Source of the DNA: Narthecium ossifragum
Taxonomy: Eukaryota; Streptophyta; Magnoliopsida; Dioscoreales; Nartheciaceae
Assembly: GCA_963920575.1 (NCBI GenBank)
Contig: OY986966.1
Span: 20,097,656 to 20,161,655, forward strand
DNA length: 64,000 nucleotides
Direction of reading: 5' to 3'
Each line of letters starts with the position of its first letter. The stretch's first letter is position 1. Shown here in pieces: positions 46,598-58,774 of the stretch. The notes under the pieces are model-generated. The model worked only from the letters and a program-made list of their open reading frames with translations. It had not been told where the DNA came from and did no database searches. The position numbers were made by a program, and so were the translations under genes.

Positions 46598-48701
46598 TGT
46601 GAGGACCCGTTCCTCCAACCCGGTCCGACCGCGTTAGGTCGAGGGTCTGGCTTGGTTGGGTTGGCTCGATTAGCCTTTCTTTGCGTTGCGATCGGTTGAT
46701 CGCATCGCTGTTTTTGGACCCCAAGGATAATTTGGTAAATTACGCCTTGGCGGTCGGTTTCACACCCGCGTAGTGCACACACAGCCTTGATTGATGTATA
46801 TGATTATTTAGATTCAGTAGGAGCGTTCGCGATCGTCATATTCGAATGAGATTGAGACGAGATCACAATTTGGAGTCAAATCAGATTCGGTCCGATTAGT
46901 TGACTCGACTAGACTAGTTCAGCCACTTAAGTGGCTTAACCTTAACCCTCTTCCCCTTTTCTCTTTCCCGTTCTTCCCTTCTCTTCCCATGCTTATTTCT
47001 TCCACCCGATCCCCTTTCCTTTCTCCTCCCCTTTCATCCCGATGCGAGTGAGACGGCGAGAGAGAGAGAGCTCCGGCGACCTAGAGGCGGCGACGGCGAG
47101 GGCTTCTTCTTTCTTCCTGCCCTTCCTTTTTCCGCGGCGGCTCTTCTCCCTCTTTTTCTTCTCCGATGATGGCAGCGGGTGTGAGAGCTCTTGGCGGCTC
47201 TTCGATGAACTGGAGACGGCAACGGCGAGGAAGGAATGCGGATTAGGCGAGGTTGACGACGGATTTAGCGTTTAAGGTAGGGTTCTACGCCTAAACCCTT
47301 GTTTAGGGTTTATCTAGGGTTGGTTTGTTTGTTTGTTGATTTCTTGGTGTTGAATTATTCCTCTTGGCATGCTTAACATATGATCTAGCTTCCATGTGGT
47401 TTTTAGTTGGATTTAAACCGGATTTATACATGTTTTCCCCTGATTTTCGTCGATGCTCTGTTCTTAGATGAACAGTCGAGTTCATGCTCGATTTCTGAGC
47501 TGGGTGAGCATGATCTCGTGTAACTTTCAAGATGAAAGTTGTAGATAATCGAATCTACTTTCAATTGCCATTGGTTTCATGATTGTTAGATTTATATATG
47601 ATTTTTGGAGAATTGTTTCCTAAACTGCCGCGAAACAGAAATTAGGAAAAATATTAGTAACTTTTGTAGAAATTAGACATCAATTAGATCCAATACTTGG
47701 CCTGGATGTCCCTAACGTGCTGAGATACATCTACCCAAGTTTAATTTGAAGTTTGACATCGTTTCGACGTCGAATTGATAAAATTTCACCGCCTCTAACT
47801 AGGGTTTATTGTAGCAATCCGGAATTTAGCCTTTTAGTGGATTTTCGATGTTTTACCCTGTTTAATCCTTCGAGATACATGTTGTTGGTATTCCTAGCAT
47901 TGGTTTGGACTATCATGATTAGTTGGCTGGAATTCGACGGCTAATTGCAAGGGAGTTATGCCCCTTGGGATGTTTAGATAATTTATTGGGCCGAGAGTGT
48001 GCCCTAGTTAATGTGTTTTTGTAACTGTTGTATATTATTTGGTCGGGGTTGTATCCCATTGTAGAAATTGCGGTTGACAGCTGTGGATGCCGTTGTAATG
48101 CCGGATTTTGATCTGTTGGGTGTATGTTATAATTGCTTTGCGAGATAGATCTTTACTGCTTTAGACTCCTTGCTATATTTTTCCTTTGGCAAGTTTTAAG
48201 CTACGACTATCCCTGTATGTTGTGCTGTCATATTGTTGCATGCTCATATTTCTGTATCTCTGTGCCTGAGCATTGCATGCATCTTGATTGCATTAGAAGC
48301 ATTAAGGCTAGGTGATAGGCGATGGATTTGATCGCCGATCCGGGGTTCTCGGGTGGCCCGGATCTAGCCCTAGGTCCGGGGTTTGGTTGGTTGAGGATTA
48401 GGACGAGATTGTGTGGTGATGATCTGGTGTTGATCGAGGTTGTAACCTAGATATAATCATTTGAATTATGATATTGAGGAATAGAGGTCGTATTGTCTGT
48501 TTGTCCCAAGGGCCTAAGTGTGGACGTCGATGTCCATGACGTATGTCCCCGTACAAAGGGTGATGTACGGTGAGAGCTCCGACGGTGAGTGCAGCGGCGA
48601 TGCATCGACCCTGTGTCTGGGCTCGTGTTGGCCGACCTCCTTGTTTCACCGTTTGGGTGAGGGTGACCCTATTTAGGGGGCCATCCTGGATCGATGAGGT
48701 G

Positions 48702-49868
48702 TAGGGGTGGCAATCCGGGTCATGACCTGTGAACCCGACCCGACCCAACCCGAGTTAAACGGGTTTGGGTTTGGCATAAACGGGTTCGGGTCATAAACGG
48801 GTCGACCCGTTTATGACCCGTTTATAAACGGGTCAGGTCGGGTTGACCCGCGGGTTAGGCGGGTCAACCCGTTTACCCGTTTAAAAATAAACAAAAGTTA
48901 CACAACCTCTCTTCCTCTCCACCTCGTTCTCCCCGACCATCCTAACCCACCGGCCTGCTCCTCTGTTCTCCTCCTCTCCCAAGTCCCAACCCTCTCTTCG
49001 TCTCCTCCCCGGCCGCCCCTCTCTTCCTCTCCTCCCTCTCTTCTTCCCCGGCCATCCTAACCCACCTGCCACCTCCTACTTCCTCCACCTTCACGGCGGC
49101 GTGACCCCTCGTCCTCCACGGCGGCGTGGCCCCCTCGTCCACCAAGGCAGCGCCCCCTGGTCCTCCACGGCGGTGCGGCCCCCTCGTCCTCCACGGCGGC
49201 ACGGTCCCCTGGTCCTCCACGACTCAGATCACGAAGCCACCGACCACGCCCGCCACCGACCACGACCACGAAGCCCCACCGCCGTCCACGACTCAGATCC
49301 GGCCAGATCCCGCCATCCACGACTCAGATCCGCCAAGATCGGCCGTCCACGACTTAGATCCGGCAATCCATGAATCAGATCCGGCCATCCATGACTCAGA
49401 TCCGGCCAGATCCGCAGTCCATGACTCATATCCGGCCAGATCCGGCCGTCCACGACTTAGTTCTGGCCAGATCCGGTTGTCCTTGACTCAGATCCGCCCG
49501 TCCACGACTCAGATCCGCCCGTCCATGACTCAGCCGGTCGTCCACGACTCAGATCCGCCCGTCCACGACTCAGATCCGGCCAGATCAGGCAAGATCCAGC
49601 CAGATCCGGCCAGATCTGGCTATTTCTTGGCCAGATCCGGCTGCTGGCACCGCCTCTCCCTCCTGGGCCGTGGCGGGTCAACCCGAACCCGATCCGACCC
49701 GTTTCATAAACGAGTTAGACGGGTCGGGTCGGGTTGACCCGTTTATAAATGGGGTCGGGTTTGGGTTTTATAAACCGGACAGGGTCGGGTTTGGGTTTGG
49801 TATTTAATAAACGGATCAGTGTATGACTCGACCCGAACCCGACCCGCGAACCCGAATTGCCACCCCTA
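48702..49868. mobile_element. Non-autonomous hAT element, 1,167 bp, 8-bp TSD
   Basis: The ends taggggtggcaa and ttgccaccccta are a perfect 12-base terminal inverted repeat. A perfect 8-base duplication atgaggtg flanks it (48694-48701, 49869-49876). Both ends carry many copies of acccgttt/aaacgggt and acccgac, typical of subterminal transposase sites. The middle (49100-49620) has tandem gtccacgactcagatccg. No transposase. Confidence 0.95.
49090..49630 (+). repeat. Tandem repeats inside the hAT element
   Basis: Units of 20-40 bases built on tccacgactcagatccg and ccagatccggc repeat about 15 times. A 203-residue open frame through this tract (from 49126) is a repeat artefact. Confidence 0.85.
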
Positions 49869-50576
49869 ATGAGGTGTGATGCCTCCAGTGGCACCTTAGA
49901 CTTGGGATGAAGGACAATACTGTTGTGGTTTCCCTTTCCTTGAGTGTGACGTAGAGTAGAACCCTACTGGGCATTGTTTCTCACCCTACCTGGGTTGCAT
50001 CAGCGATGCAGGTCGATGCAGTTCCTTCTTCATGTGTTCTTCTAGAAGGTGGTGCTATATTTCGAGGTGATCAAAGGCTTGGAGCTTCGAGGAGTTCTTC
50101 TATAGTTAATTTACAGTTTTAATCAATGATGTACAAAATTGTATGATTATTAATTTTATTCTATTTGAGAAATATTGTAATATTCTTTAATGGAGATGTT
50201 GAGGAAGGTGATGATGTTGAAATTGTAAAATATACAGGTTTCGTGTGCTATAATTATAAAGGAGATTATGTCGAATTTGTTTATGAACTGGAGTACCAAA
50301 TTGTTCAAACTTGTAGCAGTTATATACTTGTGCGCCTATTGCTGATGTAAACTGGTTTAGGTGGCTCACGCCTCGATCTGGATGGGTTTTTTGGGTCAGG
50401 GCGTGACAGATTCTTTGTTGTCTTTGTTCCAATGAAGTCTCTCATTTATTTGATTCGTGCTAAATGTTACAATAAAGCCTTAACTTCTTGTTGTCTACCT
50501 ATCGATCTAGCGGGAATGAATCATGCTCAGCTTATGATGAGCAATTATTGGTCAGTCTTGTATTGTTAAACCTGAT

Positions 50577-50850
50577 TACATGAAAATAGTGAGTGGTTGT
50601 ATTGTGATGTGAACATTGTTGAAGTAGCTACATATACTGTGATGTATGATGATCCGGTTAAGGCATAGGTATAGGATTTAATAGTCTGATTCGTGGAATG
50701 CATGTCACAATTCATGGTATGCATGTCACATTTCGTGCTATGACTACCACGAATCATCAGATGCTGGTGTATGAGTCATGTTTGGTTTGTATGATTAAAC
50801 TTGATTTCATGCAAATAGTGAGTGGTGACATTGTGATGTGAACATTGTGA
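50577..50850. repeat. Direct duplication flanking a short foldback
   Basis: A 45-base segment containing tagtgagtggt and attgtgatgtgaacattg occurs at about 50577-50622 and 50806-50850. Between the copies gattcgtgg (50687) pairs with ccacgaatc (50748), and catggtatgcatgtcac repeats. Confidence 0.7.
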
Positions 50851-50865
50851 GTGGTTATATTATAT

Positions 50866-51994
50866 TGAGTGTTGTGGAATTGATTCGTGTACTGGAAATG
50901 ATTTGTTCATGGGCCTCCTATTTACTAAGTGTTACACATATCTGTAGTGACATACCGATCAAAACCTATACACTTGTTGGTTCCCTCATACCGACAAGGT
51001 ACCTAATGGTATCGGTAGGCGACGACCGATATAACCAAAAACCATGTAGATGTGTCATGGTTCGGTAGTCACGCACCCGAACGGTGAGGCATTTTGTCGG
51101 TAGTTACCCACCGATATAACCAAATTCCATGTAGATCTGCGCATGTTCGGTGGTCACTCACTCGAACAGTTAGCCATTTTAGAGCTCAGTGAGAGGCCTT
51201 TTATACTACATTAGACCGGTACACACGTACCAATACGATACGTAATGGTATCGGTAAGCGACGACCAATATAACCCTAAGCCATGTAGATGTGGTCAGGT
51301 TCGGTAGTCACTAACCCGAACAGTGAGCCATTTTATTGGTAGTTACCCACCGATATAACCAATTTCCATGTAGATGGGCGCAGGTTCGGTGGTCACACAC
51401 CCGAACAGTGAGGAATTTTATCGGTAGTTAGCCACCGATAGAGCTCAACGAGAAGCCTTTTTATACTACATGATTTGGTACACATGTACCAATACGGTAC
51501 ATAATGGGTTCGGTAGGCTACCAGCGATATACCCTGCGCCATGTAGATGTATGACACGTTCGGTAGTCACTCACCCGAACATTTAGCCATTTTATCGGTA
51601 GCTACCCACCAATATAACCCATTTCCATGTAGATGGCCGCATGTTATATTGGTCGTCTCCTACCAACACCATTATGTATCGTTTTGGTACGTGTGTACCG
51701 ATCTAATGTAGTATAAAACGTCCTCACGCTTAGCTCTATTGGTGGGTAAGTAGCGATAAAATGGCTCATTGTTCGGTTATGCGGCTACCGAAACTGAGCA
51801 CATCTAAACGAATGTTGATTGTATCGGTCGTATCCGATCGATACCATCACTTAAGGTATTGGTATGAGTGTATCGAACAGTGTGTAGGAGTTGGTCGGTA
51901 CATATCTACCGATATGGCCAACACTTGATGAAAAAGGAGGCCCATGGACAAATCATTTCGCAACGCTCTTATACAAATCAATTCCACAACACTC
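50866..51994. repeat. 1.1-kb foldback with accgat/atcggt array
   Basis: Outer arms gagtgttgtggaattgatt (50866 on) and aatcaattccacaacactc (to 51994) are inverted copies of about 75 bases, including atgatttgt and gggcctcct. The centre holds over 20 copies of accgat/atcggt and the phrases ccatgtagatg and gtcactcacccgaaca. The hexamer is the same as in the array at 31240-31870. No coding sequence. Confidence 0.85.
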
Positions 51995-54900
51995 CATACA
52001 ATAAAAGACACATTCATCCATACAAACTACTACATTACATCTACACAAAGCTTTAAACAATGCATTCATCCATTTCAAACAATACATTCGTCCAAACAAG
52101 CCATTACAACGTGTTCATTCCATACAAACTTTCCTATGGTCCTCAAGACCCAAGGTATCTAGGTGCGCCATAGTGTCGTCGATGATGTCCACTATCCGAT
52201 TGTACTGTAATTCGATGAACATGAAACAAATTAGACATACTCTCCGCCAATATGTCATTTAAATTTAAAGTTCTTGATAGTTACCTGTGCAAACATATAA
52301 TCATCTGCTTGTTGAGCTGCTACATTGCGCCGCTCTGGATTCGTGACCTTCACATGGGATATGGTTTGATACAAGTCAATATACTTGGACACATAGTCAT
52401 ACCCATGGGTAATAGGAGCACCCGTCCGACATAATGCACAACACTGGTCATCTCAACTTCACTCATCTTCTATATGTCTATTGGCATGGTATGGATAGTT
52501 ACATCATAGCCTTTATTGGTAAATTCACATGCCATATCAACACTACTTTGAATGAGCAGGCTTTGGCATGTGCATTGGGGCCTTATTCACACTGCTTACC
52601 AGCCTTATTCAAGTTTGCTAGGAGCCTTACTAGTACTTATGTGCGACAAATTCTGAGATTGAGATACATTTGGTTTTTGCTTAGCATCTAAATTGAAATG
52701 TGGAAAGACAAGACCAGGCAATGTTAAGAAGAATACAAAACATCTAAACAAATCACTTTAGCAACAAGATCTTTGTATATTAACAATAATACATCACTTA
52801 GAACTGCTGAATTGTTGATATAATTGATCGGTTTAACAACAAAACAAAGCTGTTAACAAGAATACAACTCATCTCAAAGAATCGTTTTAGCAACAAGATC
52901 AAGTTCTTAATAAGATTACAACACATATAAGGCATAACATCAAGCAATATGTTCGATATGCCAACCACCACGTTTTCCTCCAAAGAATATGTTACACTTT
53001 GCGTGAATATGCTCAAGGAGGGTACGACAAAAACTAACGCAGAGCCATCTTGTCGCTTACATGTGCAAAGTACTTCAGCAGCAAGCCATGTTGGAGACTA
53101 AGAAAAAGATGGACTTCATCCCGCAGAAACAAAAGATGGACTCCAATACTCTACATCGGTCACATCACCTTCCCCCTCACATACATATCGGATGTTGTCA
53201 ACGAATGTATCATCATTTCTCTTAACAACCGCCTACAATGAATATAGGTAAAGAATATTAAGTCAAATTTAAATTTACGATAAAAAATATCCTACAACAT
53301 CCATAAGATCTAGTTACTTTTGGAATTCATTGACAAAAAAGCATAATAAGACAGATTTAGCCGCACACACCGGTATTGGCTGAAGAAAATGCATTTCTTG
53401 TACTTGTCTGGATGACGCCGGGCCTTTTCTTTATACATCCTCTGCCGCACATCAATAACATCACCATCTATTTCATTGTTTGATAGCAGTGTAAGTATGG
53501 CACTTGCATGCAGTTGCATGTCTTCCCCTTCCCATACAACTTCGGTCGTGCTGAAATTCACACATAAAATACGAACCTTTTCACAAATAGTTGATGTGAT
53601 ACATGTGAAATCCAAATAGTATCGTGAAAAGGAATGCGTGGATTCCATTACCTGCCTAGACAATCCATGAAGCCTATGATGATGCTCTTGTCCCCCGGCT
53701 TCAGTTCTTTATCGCAAAGTCCTCTATATTGTCTACACGGTATCAGCGGGCACTGCAATGAAGTTGCTGGGTGATATGGCAAACATGGTACATAATGCAA
53801 ATTTATGTTCCATGATAAAGCTTTTATATGGCATACCTTATCGATTACATTGTTGTCGTCCGCCTTGGCTTTCTCTCCCACGAATCCTTCCACAACGATT
53901 ACCGACTCAGCTTTTCTTTCCCCCTTTACTTTCCTTTCTTTTTTGTCTTTCCCTTTACCCTCACACATTGTCTTCACCTCAGCTACTTCGGCCCTTGGCC
54001 GGTCATTCTCATCCATAAGCATGTCTTCTCCACTATTTTTTCCTCAAGAGTCTAGCAGCATTGAGCATAACAACATAAGCTATAGTAGAGTTAAAGCACA
54101 AGAAATCATAACTATGTATATAATTCAAACATCAGAGTCTATATATTTTTTGACACCTCAGGCCTGTGGTGTAAATTTGGCATATTGGTCTGCCGAGCCA
54201 TGACTTCTTCCAGCCACGTCCTCTATTCCATGCTAATCTCTAGGTCAGTGCGTACCTACCATTTCCATATATGATGTGAGGGCATGTCCCTCTACTCCTG
54301 GGTCGACCGCCTGGGTCGGGCCCGTGGTTCGTTGTAGACAGCAAGGGTAATTTAGTAAATTGCACCTTGTCAGTTTGTTTCACACCCGCGGGTGCACACA
54401 CTGATCGTGTTTGTGTTAGTGTTTGATTAGAACGATTAGGTGGACCCGGGATCAGAAGATCCGAGCTTGGGCTTGTGTTTTAGCCCAAGTTTGAGTTTCT
54501 GGACGAAGGAGATCGATCTTCCTTGCTAAGGAGATCGATCTTCCTGTGCCATAAAGTCGTGGCGGTGGATTTCTGAGTGGACACCGTCGTTGGCTGTCGC
54601 TCTCCACTGTCAGAGGGAGAGAAGGCTTTTTCTTCTCTCCTCTCCCTTATCCTCTTCTTCTTCCCCTTCCCTGGCTTTTCCTTCTCCTTCTTCCTCTTCT
54701 CCTTCTCCTTCCTTTTTCTTCCTTCTTCTCGCGGCCCTGTTTCCGACAGCTACCTTCTTCCCCTCTGTTCTCCCTCCTCCGGCCATCATTTGGAGTGCTT
54801 GAGGGCTCGTTGAATTCGTGACAGTGAGAGAAAGATCCTTGGCTTGGTTTGAAGCCAGTTTGGTGCTCGTATAGCGGGGATTCAGCCGAGGTTTGCGCAG

Positions 54901-56575
54901 TCCGGTAGGTTTCTACCTACATAGGTTTAAGTTGGGTTTTCTCTTAATATAGCCGGTAGATTTAGGTGTTCTTGGTGTTGTTGGGTGCCTCATGTTTATC
55001 TTAATTTCTGCAGTAAGTTTCATAATATTTGATTGAGATTTTAGTAGGTTTCTTCCTACATAGGTTTAAGTTGGGTTTTCTCTTAATCTAGTTAGTAGAT
55101 CTAAGTGTTCTTGGTGTTGTTGTGTGCCTCTTACTTAGCTTAATTTCTGTTCTAAGTTTCATAAGATTTGATTGAGATTTTAGTAGGTTTTTAGCATGTT
55201 TAAACTCGGATTTTTTGGTTTCTCTGTTCTTGAAGAACAGCCGGCTTACGACCTGTTTTTCGGTCTGTACATGCATGATATTGATTTATGATGAACATGA
55301 GAGTTGTAGATCTTTGAGTCTACTCTCAGACCCAACTGGTTTCATAATTGTTTGATTTTCCTATTATTTGTTATGATTTTGCTACGCATAGGATGCGTTG
55401 CAGCAATTAAAGGTAATTGGTGAGATTAGTGGTTTTGATTAGTGTTTTCCGGGTAATCGAACCGTTAGATGTTTCCCCGTTTTGGATATATTGATCCTAG
55501 CATGTTTATCTATGGTTTTCTAAGTTTAATTTCGAATCCGACGTCGTTTAGATTTCGGATCGACGAGGTCGCTTAGCCTCTAATTAGAGGATCTTGATGA
55601 TTTAAATAATATTATATGTTATAAACATATAATATTATATTATACGTTCTGAACATATAATATTATATTATATGTTGATCCGAGTTTTCAGGGTTGCTTC
55701 CCATTGCAGGAGTCCGCGGTTGACGGTCGCGGTACCGTCGTAATGCTGGACCCGCTGCGGATTGGCTGGCAGCGGTCGGTAGTATCGCTGCAACGATCCA
55801 GTTGGACTTGTGTGGTATTTTTGTCATACTGTTGCATGGTTACTTCTTACCTGCGTATGATCAAAGCATGCATTCGGTTGTGCATTAGGTGCATAAGGAT
55901 AGGGCGTGGGCGATGGGTTGATCGCCGATCCGAGGCTTTCGGGTAGCTCTAGGACCGTGGCGGGTAGCAAGGTCCTGGTTGGATTGTAGTATTCATTTGA
56001 TATCAATGATAGGTTTAGATGACTTGAATACATGTTAATCGATGATTTAGAGGTCGTGTCGGTTTCGAGTCGGGTTCTGAGGTGTAGTTGGTGTCCGGTT
56101 ATAACGACTCTTAAGTAGAGGGTGTGCCTACTCAGCGCTGTCATTTCATGCCAGCAGTGCTGGTTTCCTGCTTGTGAGTTAGCAGTGTTGGTTTTCTGCT
56201 TATTGAGCGTGACCCATCATGTGACTAGTTTTTCTGGAAGATCATGATTGTGGACCTTAGGGTCACGCGGTGGGGTTATGGGGCCCCTGTGTATACCCAG
56301 ACCTTACTTGGGGGCGACACTGTTGTATTCCCTCGTTTTGGTGTGTCGTAGTGTAGAACCCTACTGAGCTTAGTGCTCACTCCTACCCGGGCTACGTTTT
56401 GCAGGTACATGTGTCAGCTCTTCTTCAGTATTCCCTACTAGGTAGGTGTTTGGTGGCGCGGTGGCGTATGGCGGTGCTTGAGGAGCGGTGATCATCTGTT
56501 TACCCATTTGTTAATTAGCCTCCTACGGGAGTGTGATGTATATTAATGTAAACCATTTTGAGGATTTTAATATTA

Positions 56576-57382
56576 GGGTTAATAACACTTTAGTCCCCTC
56601 TAGTTTGACAAATTGTCATTTTACACCCAATATTTTCAAACGTGACAAAATGGACCTTGAAGTTTTCAATTAGGTCGATTTGAACCCTAGCAGGGGACGG
56701 CGTTAATCCGAGTGATGGTGATCTGGACGACCAAGAGCGCGTTGAAGCTCGATCGCTAGCGAGACAAGGTCACCGAAGGATGGCGATGGTACAGGAGACA
56801 TCGTAAGGTTCTGGGGAGGCAATCCAATGGGTTGGATCACCGGATTCGTTGTCGGAGGCGGCGGTTTTGGAAGGGACGGCGCCGGACGTGATTTGGACGG
56901 TTGAGAACACATCGAAACTTGATCAACGGTGAAACAAGGCCGCCGGACGACGGCGATGGTACAGGAGAGATCACAAGGCTCTTGGGAGTCAATGCAATGG
57001 GTTGGATCGCCGGATTCGTTGTCGGAGGCGGCGGTTTTGGAAGGGACGGCGCCGGAGGTGATTTGGACGGCTGAGAACGCATCGAAACTTGATCGACGGT
57101 GAAACAAGGCCGCCGGATGACGGCGATGGTACATGAGAGATCTCAAGGCTCTGGGGAGTTAATCCAATGGGTTGGATTGCCAGATTCATCGTCGGAGATG
57201 GCGAATCTAAAAGGGACGGCGCCGGAGATGATCTAAACGCCATTACCTAAATTAACGCCGTCCCCCGTTTGGTATCAAATCGACCTAATTGTAAACTTAA
57301 AGGTCCATTTTGTCACGTTTGAAAATATTGGGTGTAAACTGACAATTTGGTAAACTAGAGGGGAGTAAAGTGTTATTAACCC
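56576..57382. mobile_element. MULE with long inverted arms and a triple internal repeat
   Basis: The ends gggttaataacactttag and ctaaagtgttattaaccc-type arms run about 125 bases. The 9-base duplication ttaatatta flanks it (56567-56575, 57383-57391). The termini match those of the Pack-MULE at 38080, so both belong to one family. Internal sequence contains three tandem copies of a GC-rich unit of about 170-180 bases. Confidence 0.93.
56705..57235. repeat. Three tandem copies of a 170-180-bp GC-rich unit
   Basis: Units start near 56710, 56885 and 57060. Each carries ggttggatc, ggattcgttgtcggaggcg and gttttggaagggacggcgcc. Minus-strand open frames of 81-147 residues through them are products of the repetition. 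Confidence 0.9.
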
Positions 57383-57565
57383 TTAATATTATATTATATA
57401 TTGTTGAGGTTTGGAATTATTGCTATAATAAGGGTGCTTATGAAATGTTTAGGGAAACTAGTAAGCTAGAGGGAACCCTCGCCAAAATTATTTCGCATTT
57501 AGTTAGTTTTTGCTTCGCGTCGCCCGGCCCGGTTGGGCCTTCACGGGTCGGGGCGCAACATATGA

Positions 57566-58012
57566 TTTCATCACTGCCTTATGCCACATTTTGATAAATA
57601 TTTTCAGCGAATATATGTACTTTTCTTTAAAAGTACTTACATCGTCTAGGGAGAGCTTGAATGGCTCTTTTTGGATAGTGTTGCGTCTACGTCTTTGTGA
57701 CTTGTCCCACAACAACATTCGAGGAAAAGTATGCAGTAGGTCCCTTACTGTAATATTACGAGTATACTCATAAAACCAAATCTACAAAAAAAATCGCATT
57801 AGTCCGTCATCTATAATTCTGTACAAATTAAACATTTTATTCACATATAGAGACACTCACCATGACCATCAAGGTGCAACTGTTGATGAATACCTCAGCT
57901 CGTCAAGCACTTTTTGGAACCTTCTTCACTGAGGTTTTCGTCGTTATCCTGTGCTTGTATTCTTTCAACTTTTTGCTTGCACTCCCGTCTCTTTGCATCC
58001 TCAAGTTCCAAG
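57566..58012. other. Host sequence of the Ulp1-like remnant after copy C
   Basis: See the Ulp1-like remnant (52160-58012). This part is the exon-like region with WFYEYTRN and the following intron-like AT tract. Confidence 0.4.
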
Positions 58013-58774
58013 TGATGAGTGCATGAAAGTGCACTCTGAACAACCTTATAATCATCTCAATTACTAGATTATTATCCTTAATCAACATCTTTACTACTAT
58101 TTTTATATCTATATGTTGCTTCATATAGTTGTTTGGAAAATGCAATAAATTGGAGCTAAAAGAAGCTGAAAAGAATATATGGATCAACTTCAAAAATTAA
58201 ACTGTACCTGCTCATGAAGAACCAGATGATGTTCCATATATGGTTGGAAAGCTCTTGCAGTCTAGTTTCTGGAGAATTTTACGGTTCGTGATTTCGAGTT
58301 TTCGAGAGGAAGTTACGGCAATTTTAGTACCAATGGCACAGTCTGAATGGCAAAACAGTAAATACGCTGGAAAGTCCGATCGATCCGACAACTAGAGTAG
58401 GATCGATCCGACTATGCAGGAACCTGACAGAACGCATACTTTTCAGCTATACACAGTCAGATCGATCCCTCCATCCATCCTACTGAGTCCGATCGATCCG
58501 ACACCCATAGTCCGATCGATCCGACACCTATAGTCCGATCGATCCGACTATGCAGGAACCTGACAGAACGCATACTTTTCAGCTGTACGCAATCAGATCG
58601 ATCCCTCTATCCATCCTACTGAGTTCGATCGATCCGACTCGGGTGTAAGCCAGAAATTAAAGATTTTGATGAGTGGGATCGATCCTACAACTATAGAGGA
58701 ATCGATCTTACTTTCCCAGTGAAGAAAATCAGCGGTTTAGATTTAATCCGAGGATGGAGAGACTTTGGGGTTAT
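58013..58774 (+). mobile_element. 5' part of a third copy of the 'gatcgatcggac' LTR family
   Basis: It begins TGATGAGTGCATGAAAG. From about 58140 it follows copy 1 (for example tcatgaagaaccaga, tggttggaaagctc). Its array uses gatcgatccgac rather than the perfect palindrome. It is cut at 58774 by the insertion of the gypsy-type element at 58775. Confidence 0.8.

Larger units (their letters stand above)
46598..50408 (-). mobile_element. Solo LTR copy B (reverse), disrupted by a hAT element
   Basis: It starts TGTGAGGACCCGTTCC and ends GTCAGGGCGTGACA, the reverse of copy A. The flanking 5-mers are gatta (46593-46597) and gattc (50409-50413), one base apart, as expected for an old duplication. 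Block matches with copy A include atcgccgatccggg and the ccctagg/cctaggg region. Excluding the hAT, the LTR is about 2.6 kb. Confidence 0.9.
54275..57560 (-). mobile_element. Solo LTR copy C (reverse), with nested MULE
   Basis: It begins TGTGAGGGCATGTCCC and ends GGTCGGGGCGCAACA. The perfect 5-base duplication tatga lies at 54270-54274 and 57561-57565. It shares ordered blocks with copies A and B (gatcgccgatccg, gtagaaccctact) but is more diverged. Inside it are an AT-rich inverted stretch tataatattatat (55600-55680) and the MULE 56576-57382. Confidence 0.88.
52160..58012 (-). pseudogene. Ulp1-like (C48 peptidase-type) transposon gene remnant, broken
   Basis: On the minus strand, 57700-57620 reads WFYEYTRNITVRDLLHTFPR and LWDKSQRRRRNTIQ, similar to the domain N-terminal to Ulp1 in plant transposon proteins. 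Further on, 53660-53310 reads ILTLLSNNEIDGDVIDVRQR and KKCIFFSQYRCVRLNLSYYA, which resembles the region just before the Ulp1 catalytic His. The His-Asp-Cys core itself is not recognisable. The solo LTR 54275-57560 splits it. It may belong to a CACTA or Kaonashi-type MULE. Assignment rests on short matches by eye. Confidence 0.45.

Noticed and set aside
49126..49737. 203-residue open frame rich in Ser, Pro, Asp
   Set aside because: It follows the tandem tccacgactcagatccg repeat inside the hAT element and has no domain or other-frame conservation.
54577..54813. Ser/Phe-rich 78-residue open frame in solo LTR copy C
   Set aside because: It is a ctcttcttccttct tract; composition alone explains it.
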